Source: Nitrososphaeria archaeon
GTDB taxonomy: Archaea; Thermoproteota; Nitrososphaeria; Nitrososphaerales; JANXEG01
Assembly (NCBI GenBank): GCA_029775915.1
Contig: JARVKA010000007.1
Coordinates: 1 to 59,033, forward strand
Direction: 5' to 3'
Length of the DNA stretch: 59,033 nucleotides
Made by a program: the position numbers and the translations under genes. How positions within the stretch are numbered: the stretch's first letter is position 1; every line of letters begins with the position of its first letter. The notes beneath the pieces were generated by a model. The model did no database searches, had not been told where the DNA came from, and was given only the letters and a program-made list of their open reading frames with translations. Below, piece after piece: positions 54,781 to 59,033 of this stretch.

Positions 54781-56480
54781 AGAAAAAAGAGCTTTATTTC
54801 ATTTTACTTACACTCCTTTTATTATTTTTATCTTTACCATCAATCCCTATAACTTTTGGAGAAATTAAGATTGAGATAGGATTTTCACCAAAACGCCTCT
54901 TTGATATTAATCTTGGATCACCAATCTTTATGCCATTTGAGCAACTTTGGATAAATGTGTTTGATGGAGCATCGGTGAGATTGAAAAATCCTTTGGGCAA
55001 TGTAATTAAATCGTTAAGAGTTATGCCCAATACTCCAACGCTTATTTACACATTCAACCAATTTGATACTCAAGGCTTATGGTATTTAGAGGTGATTTCA
55101 ACAACATGGAGTAAAGTTATACCAATTTATTTAGAAGGTGTTAATTTAAATGCAAGAGTTGAATCGCTCAAATTTGCCTTACAAAATGATACATTGGTTA
55201 TTCAAGGTAATATAGCTATAAAGAATATTAATCATGAAGGTGGTATGCTTCTTCTTATTGATAAAAAAGCTGAAAATCAAACATTAACCATTTCATCAAA
55301 ATCTAATTTAGGCGATATGCCCATTTATTTAGAGATTATTCAAAATCCAAATCAATTTGGAGTTTTAATTTTAAAGCCATACGCACCAAGCTTAAAAATC
55401 ACAACCTTAGCTTCAGTTTGGGCTGAAATTTCTATTGATTTACCATTAATAAAGAGTGAAGATAATCGCTCAGTAATTATTTACACAAATGAAGTTATAG
55501 CGAAAACATCAAAGATGTTAATAAATATTACCACAATACCCAATGAGGGGTTAAAATTACAATTACCAAAAATTCATGAGGTAGGGAGGGGTGGATTGGT
55601 ACCATTCAGACCTTCAATAGGAGTTATTAACTTTTATCTCCAAATCGATGATTTAATATACACTCTTAATACTAAATTTTTATTTATCCCAGATGTTTTT
55701 AGTAAATCTGTAAAGGGATTTGTAGAATTAAATCCATTATCAAATACCTTTCCTTACGAATTTGCACTTAATTTACAAAATTTATCCACATATCAACTCA
55801 TTCTAATTTTGAGAGTTAATGGGGTTGATAAAATTTGGAGCACGGATATTACCCCACTATTAGCAAAGGTTAAAATTCTTAATCAACTTACACACGAGAT
55901 TGTGAAGGATTATGAGATAAGCTTTGATAAGGGGGTTATTGATAGCATAATTAAAGATGGTGAAACTTATGCTTTACTCGATAATAATGAAGTATCTACA
56001 ACTTTTAATTTAATTGTGAATGGAATACAACTTTTAAATGATGAAACTAAACCTAATATTTTAAATCTTAAGCCATTTACTGAAAATGTGATAAATGTAA
56101 ATCTCAGTAGAGTATCATTTTTAATTGTAGATTATTTAGATAATCCCATAAAATCTGGTAGAATCAAAATCTTTAGAGAAGGGTTGAATAAAAGTTCCGA
56201 AATTAGTATTATTTGGAATAATGATATCAGTTTAAGAAATATTTCATTACCAATTAATGGTATATTTAAAGCAATTGTTGAAGTTGATGGATTTAATATT
56301 ACTAAAAGCTTTATAATTAATGATAAAATTATGTTAATCAAAATTCAACTCGAAAAATATATTAAAGGTAGTGATTTTATTGTATCAACACTCTTTTATT
56401 TGAGCGTAATTATTATCATCATTGAAATCTTTATTGCGATTAAGGTTTGGTTAAGAGCTATTCAATTAACAAAGGCTTAA
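54777..56480 (+). CDS. large extracytoplasmic beta-rich protein, C-terminally anchored
   Basis: 567 residues. An N-terminal signal-like helix (LYFILLTLLLLFLSLP) and a C-terminal membrane helix near residues 535-558 enclose about 500 residues rich in beta strands, with several NxS/T sites, consistent with repeated Ig-like domains outside the cell. Topology (both ends anchored, bulk outside) resembles the large surface proteins seen in some MoxR-DUF58 operons. Last gene of the cluster; convergent with the HMG-CoA reductase gene. Confidence 0.7.
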   Translation: MKKKELYFILLTLLLLFLSLPSIPITFGEIKIEIGFSPKRLFDINLGSPIFMPFEQLWINVFDGASVRLKNPLGNVIKSLRVMPNTPTLIYTFNQFDTQGLWYLEVISTTWSKVIPIYLEGVNLNARVESLKFALQNDTLVIQGNIAIKNINHEGGMLLLIDKKAENQTLTISSKSNLGDMPIYLEIIQNPNQFGVLILKPYAPSLKITTLASVWAEISIDLPLIKSEDNRSVIIYTNEVIAKTSKMLINITTIPNEGLKLQLPKIHEVGRGGLVPFRPSIGVINFYLQIDDLIYTLNTKFLFIPDVFSKSVKGFVELNPLSNTFPYEFALNLQNLSTYQLILILRVNGVDKIWSTDITPLLAKVKILNQLTHEIVKDYEISFDKGVIDSIIKDGETYALLDNNEVSTTFNLIVNGIQLLNDETKPNILNLKPFTENVINVNLSRVSFLIVDYLDNPIKSGRIKIFREGLNKSSEISIIWNNDISLRNISLPINGIFKAIVEVDGFNITKSFIINDKIMLIKIQLEKYIKGSDFIVSTLFYLSVIIIIIEIFIAIKVWLRAIQLTKA

Positions 56481-56484
56481 TTCT

Positions 56485-57765
56485 TTAATTTTTACCTTCT
56501 TTAAATTCACGAATTAACTCTAAAGCACGATCCATTTTAATCTTTCGCTCCTCAACCATTCTTTGCGCTACTAAATCGATCAAATCACCCGTAGCTCCAG
56601 CCATTATAGCAATATTCCTTGCATGAAGCTTCATATGGCCTCTTTGTATACCCTCAGTAACTAAAGCTCTGAGTGCAGCAAAGTTTTGAGCTAAGCCGAC
56701 TGAAGCCATAACTTCAGCCAACTCTTTAGCGGTTTTAACACCAAGTATTTTTATACAAATTTTAGCTATTGGATGAACAGCGGTAGCACCGCCAATCAAA
56801 CCTACCGCTAAAGGAAGCTCTATCGTACCAACCAAATCACCATTCTCATTCTTCTCCCATGTAGTGAGAGGTTTGTATGATCCTTTTAAAGCAGCATAAC
56901 TATGTGCACCAGCTTCTAAAGCCCTTATATCTTGACCAGTTGCTATACCAACTGCTACTATACCATTCATAATCCCTTTATTGTGAGTTGCGCAACGATA
57001 AGGATCAGACTCAGCGAATGAATATGCTTGAATAATACCATCGACAACCTCCTCACCACCAATAGTATCTTTATCAAAAATCGCTCTAGCCCTTGCCAAT
57101 CTCAATGTAGCAAGATTTGAAACGATTCTTAATAAAACTTTGCCATTCGTAAGTCTTTCAATAATTGGTGCAACAGCTTCAGCCATTGTATTAACAATAT
57201 TTGCACCCATTGCATCTTTACAATCAACGATTAACTCTACAATTACCATTTTACCAGTAAATGTGTTAATTACTTTAACATTCAAGTCTTTTGCTCCACC
57301 ACCTAAAGATACTAAAAGTTTATCTTGCTCATTCGCTTTAGCAAGTATTTCATCCTTAGCAGCCAATATCTTCATACGTGCATTGTAAGGGTCTTTTACA
57401 TCCACCACTTGAATTTGACCTATCATTAATGGTTCTGTGGTTGTAGCAAAGAATCCACCCTTCACTCTTGCCATTCGTGCAGCATTACTAGCAGCTGCTA
57501 CTACTGAAGGCTCTTCCAATGCCATTGGTATTAAATAATCCTTATTATTAATAAGAAAGTTAACTGCAATCCCTAGCGGTATAGTTATACCACCAATAAC
57601 ATTCTCAATCATACGATTCGCTAAATCCAACTTCAAACCAGACATAGAGTATATTAACTCTGCCTCCTCATCACTTAATCCCGCAAACTCCTTTACTATA
57701 TTCAATCTTTCACGTGGGCTTAATTTATAAAAGCCAGATATTTGTGAAGACTTCATTTTTATCAT
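56485..57765 (-). CDS. mvaA: hydroxymethylglutaryl-CoA reductase, class II
   Basis: 426 residues. Signatures are those of the class II (bacterial-type) enzyme: EEPSVVAAASNAARMAR with the catalytic Glu, VDCKDAMGANIVNT (Asp/Lys region), CATHNKGIMNGI and the His in GHMKLHARNIA. It makes mevalonate for archaeal isoprenoid lipids. Most archaea use class I; class II occurs in a minority (for example Archaeoglobus) and is thought to be a bacterial acquisition. Possible start also at the Met four codons in (MKSSQ). Confidence 0.94.
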   Translation of the reverse strand: MIKMKSSQISGFYKLSPRERLNIVKEFAGLSDEEAELIYSMSGLKLDLANRMIENVIGGITIPLGIAVNFLINNKDYLIPMALEEPSVVAAASNAARMARVKGGFFATTTEPLMIGQIQVVDVKDPYNARMKILAAKDEILAKANEQDKLLVSLGGGAKDLNVKVINTFTGKMVIVELIVDCKDAMGANIVNTMAEAVAPIIERLTNGKVLLRIVSNLATLRLARARAIFDKDTIGGEEVVDGIIQAYSFAESDPYRCATHNKGIMNGIVAVGIATGQDIRALEAGAHSYAALKGSYKPLTTWEKNENGDLVGTIELPLAVGLIGGATAVHPIAKICIKILGVKTAKELAEVMASVGLAQNFAALRALVTEGIQRGHMKLHARNIAIMAGATGDLIDLVAQRMVEERKIKMDRALELIREFKEGKN

Positions 57766-57816
57766 ATTCCTACTTAACTTTGGTTAAATATATATCAATC
57801 GTTGTTTAATCATTAA

Positions 57817-58788
57817 CTAAGATTTCGAGATTTGATTATAATCAAGCTCTTTAAGGCTCTTATTCAACTCATTTAAAAAATCCTCAAATTTTTCCTTTGG
57901 TAATCTCGCTCCAGCAGCTTTTGAATGTCCTCCGCCACTACCACCAAATTTCGGAGTAATTAATCTCAATATTTTATTAAGATCGATTTTTGGATTTGAT
58001 GTTCTTAAACTCATATCGATCATACCCTTTCGCTCTTCTGCAGCAATACCTATTAAAGCATCAGTCAATCCCTTAGCGTAAATAGCAGCTTTACCCAAAG
58101 AGAAAGGAAAGTTAAGAGTATAAGCGATTTTACCATTAAAGTGAATGTAATCTTTAATTTTTTGTATAGCCAATTCTTCTAAATGGGATTGCTCTAAAGC
58201 GAGCTCAACCAATCTTTTATCTGAGCTAGGTAAAAAATTATTCGCTAATTTGAATAATATACTTCTTTTAAGCTCATAATCCCTCTTCCTCCCTTCAATC
58301 CCTTGAGTTAATAAACCACTTTCAAAGTATAAAGCTCGCTTATCCCATCTTTCTAAAAGATGTTTAATAAATGGGGTGTTATCTAAATAATCGCCTATAG
58401 CACCAAATATCGCTACTCTAGAGAATTTAGGATCTATATTAGATTTGAATAAAGAGTAAGTCAATTCGGATGAAGAAGCCAATCCATGAATTATTTTACT
58501 TGGCATATCTTCCTTTAATATAGCTTCAGGCCATGGATGATGATCTATATAAATTAACTCACCCTTCTCAGCAATTCTTGAAAATCTTTGTATTATTTGT
58601 TTTAAATGATTTTCAGAAAGAGCGATATCACATATTATAACTTTATCCTCATCATTAGCGATGGTTAAATCTTCAATAAGCCCGTATGGATTGGTGAAGA
58701 AGATTTGGGCATTGGGATTTGCAGCTAAAGCTATAGCTCCAGCACATATACCATCTGTATCTCCATGAGTAAATATCCATGTTGCCAT
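57817..58788 (-). CDS. DHH-family phosphoesterase
   Basis: 323 residues. FTHGDTDGICAGAIALA (motif I), VIICDIALS, LIYIDHHPWPE (DHH) and C-terminal DHHA1 motif GGSGGGHSKAAGARLP are all present. The family includes RecJ-like nucleases and oligonucleotide or cyclic-dinucleotide phosphodiesterases; the short size is closer to the archaeal RecJ-like/NrnA type. Stop is TAG. Confidence 0.9.
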   Translation of the reverse strand: MATWIFTHGDTDGICAGAIALAANPNAQIFFTNPYGLIEDLTIANDEDKVIICDIALSENHLKQIIQRFSRIAEKGELIYIDHHPWPEAILKEDMPSKIIHGLASSSELTYSLFKSNIDPKFSRVAIFGAIGDYLDNTPFIKHLLERWDKRALYFESGLLTQGIEGRKRDYELKRSILFKLANNFLPSSDKRLVELALEQSHLEELAIQKIKDYIHFNGKIAYTLNFPFSLGKAAIYAKGLTDALIGIAAEERKGMIDMSLRTSNPKIDLNKILRLITPKFGGSGGGHSKAAGARLPKEKFEDFLNELNKSLKELDYNQISKS

Positions 58789-58847
58789 AAATTACCACTT
58801 AAACCTTAAGTTAATGGTAATTGCTAATAAGGTTAAGGTGAAAAGAT

Positions 58848-59033
58848 TTGGTTATAGTCTCGCCAAATTTGATTTACTCGCATTTAAAAGAGCCTAATAT
58901 AGAAAAAGTATTCAATCTTTTAGAAAATGATATTGAAATTCAAACTTATTTGAGAATGGCAAATTACATGGCAGTGGATCGCTTAGGATATAATGATCAT
59001 GGACCCGTTCATTCTCGAATCGCATCGGGTAGC
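58848..59033 (+). CDS. HD-domain phosphohydrolase, N-terminal part (3' end outside window)
   Basis: 62 codons from TTG 58848, open at the right edge. aaggtg (58835-58840) gives a Shine-Dalgarno at 7-base spacing. MANYMAVDRLGYNDHGPVHSRIASGS carries the start of an HD domain typical of a conserved archaeal phosphohydrolase family (NDHGPVH followed by a helix). Substrate unknown. It is divergent from the DHH gene with 59 bases between. Confidence 0.8.
   Translation, partial: MVIVSPNLIYSHLKEPNIEKVFNLLENDIEIQTYLRMANYMAVDRLGYNDHGPVHSRIASGS

Overview
This window comes from an AT-rich archaeon. The evidence is archaeal-type information genes (ribosomal proteins S9, L13, L18e and S6e, RNA polymerase subunit D, release factor aRF1 with NIKS and GGQ motifs, archaeal-type ValRS), frequent TTG/GTG starts, TATA boxes placed for leaderless transcripts, and a tRNA gene interrupted at unusual positions. 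Gene content (ferredoxin-dependent 2-oxoacid oxidation, an Fpo/Fqo-like complex with an F420-type input subunit, pyruvate phosphate dikinase, class II HMG-CoA reductase) suits an uncultivated TACK-type (Thermoproteota-like) lineage. The exact group cannot be fixed from this sequence alone.

Layout. 1-1000: the C-terminal end of a coiled-coil protein built on six perfect 21-bp repeats, then a decayed pdxT (PLP synthase glutaminase) pseudogene. 1003-2862 (-): rpoD-rpl18e-rplM-rpsI. 3171-6039 (+): a 2-oxoacid:ferredoxin oxidoreductase operon with a ferredoxin gene that carries an in-frame TAG, a fused alpha-beta subunit, and the gamma subunit. 6110-8509: a zinc-ribbon/HTH protein, a GYD protein, a LarA-family protein and S6e. 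8534-20890 (-): a complete 11-subunit Fpo/Nuo-like membrane complex (F, A, then an ArsA-type ATPase, then B C D H I J K M L N). 21068-31506: B12/radical SAM protein, a Lys/Glu-rich microprotein, PpdK, DUF72, ArsC-type phosphatase, rubrerythrin-VIT1 transporter, GSI-beta-like glutamine synthetase, Lrp, superoxide dismutase and a dead IS6-like element with both inverted repeats. 31824-38226 (+): hisG-D-(HAD)-B-H-A-F-I. 38339-44199 (+): ACT-V4R protein, aRF1, membrane metallopeptidase, ValRS. 44446-44552 (-): tRNA-Gly(GCC) with two insertions. 44667-49651 (-): an E1-like/ThiS-like/threonine synthase operon and a copper-type P-ATPase. 49824-56480 (+): a seven-gene MoxR-DUF58 membrane cluster. 56485-58788 (-): HMG-CoA reductase and a DHH protein. 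58848-end (+): the start of an HD-domain gene.

How it fits together. The Kor enzyme would supply reduced ferredoxin and succinyl-CoA-type products. The Fpo-like complex, with an FrhB/FpoF-family input subunit and no NuoEFG, points to F420H2 (or possibly ferredoxin) oxidation coupled to ion pumping. The his operon carries its own candidate histidinol-phosphate phosphatase (the HAD protein) but lacks hisC and hisE here. The least described units are the MoxR-DUF58 operon with four unassigned membrane or coil proteins, the ArsA gene inside the respiratory operon, and the amber codon in the ferredoxin gene. Where internal starts fit the family and the Shine-Dalgarno position better than the longest reading frame, the shorter start is used.
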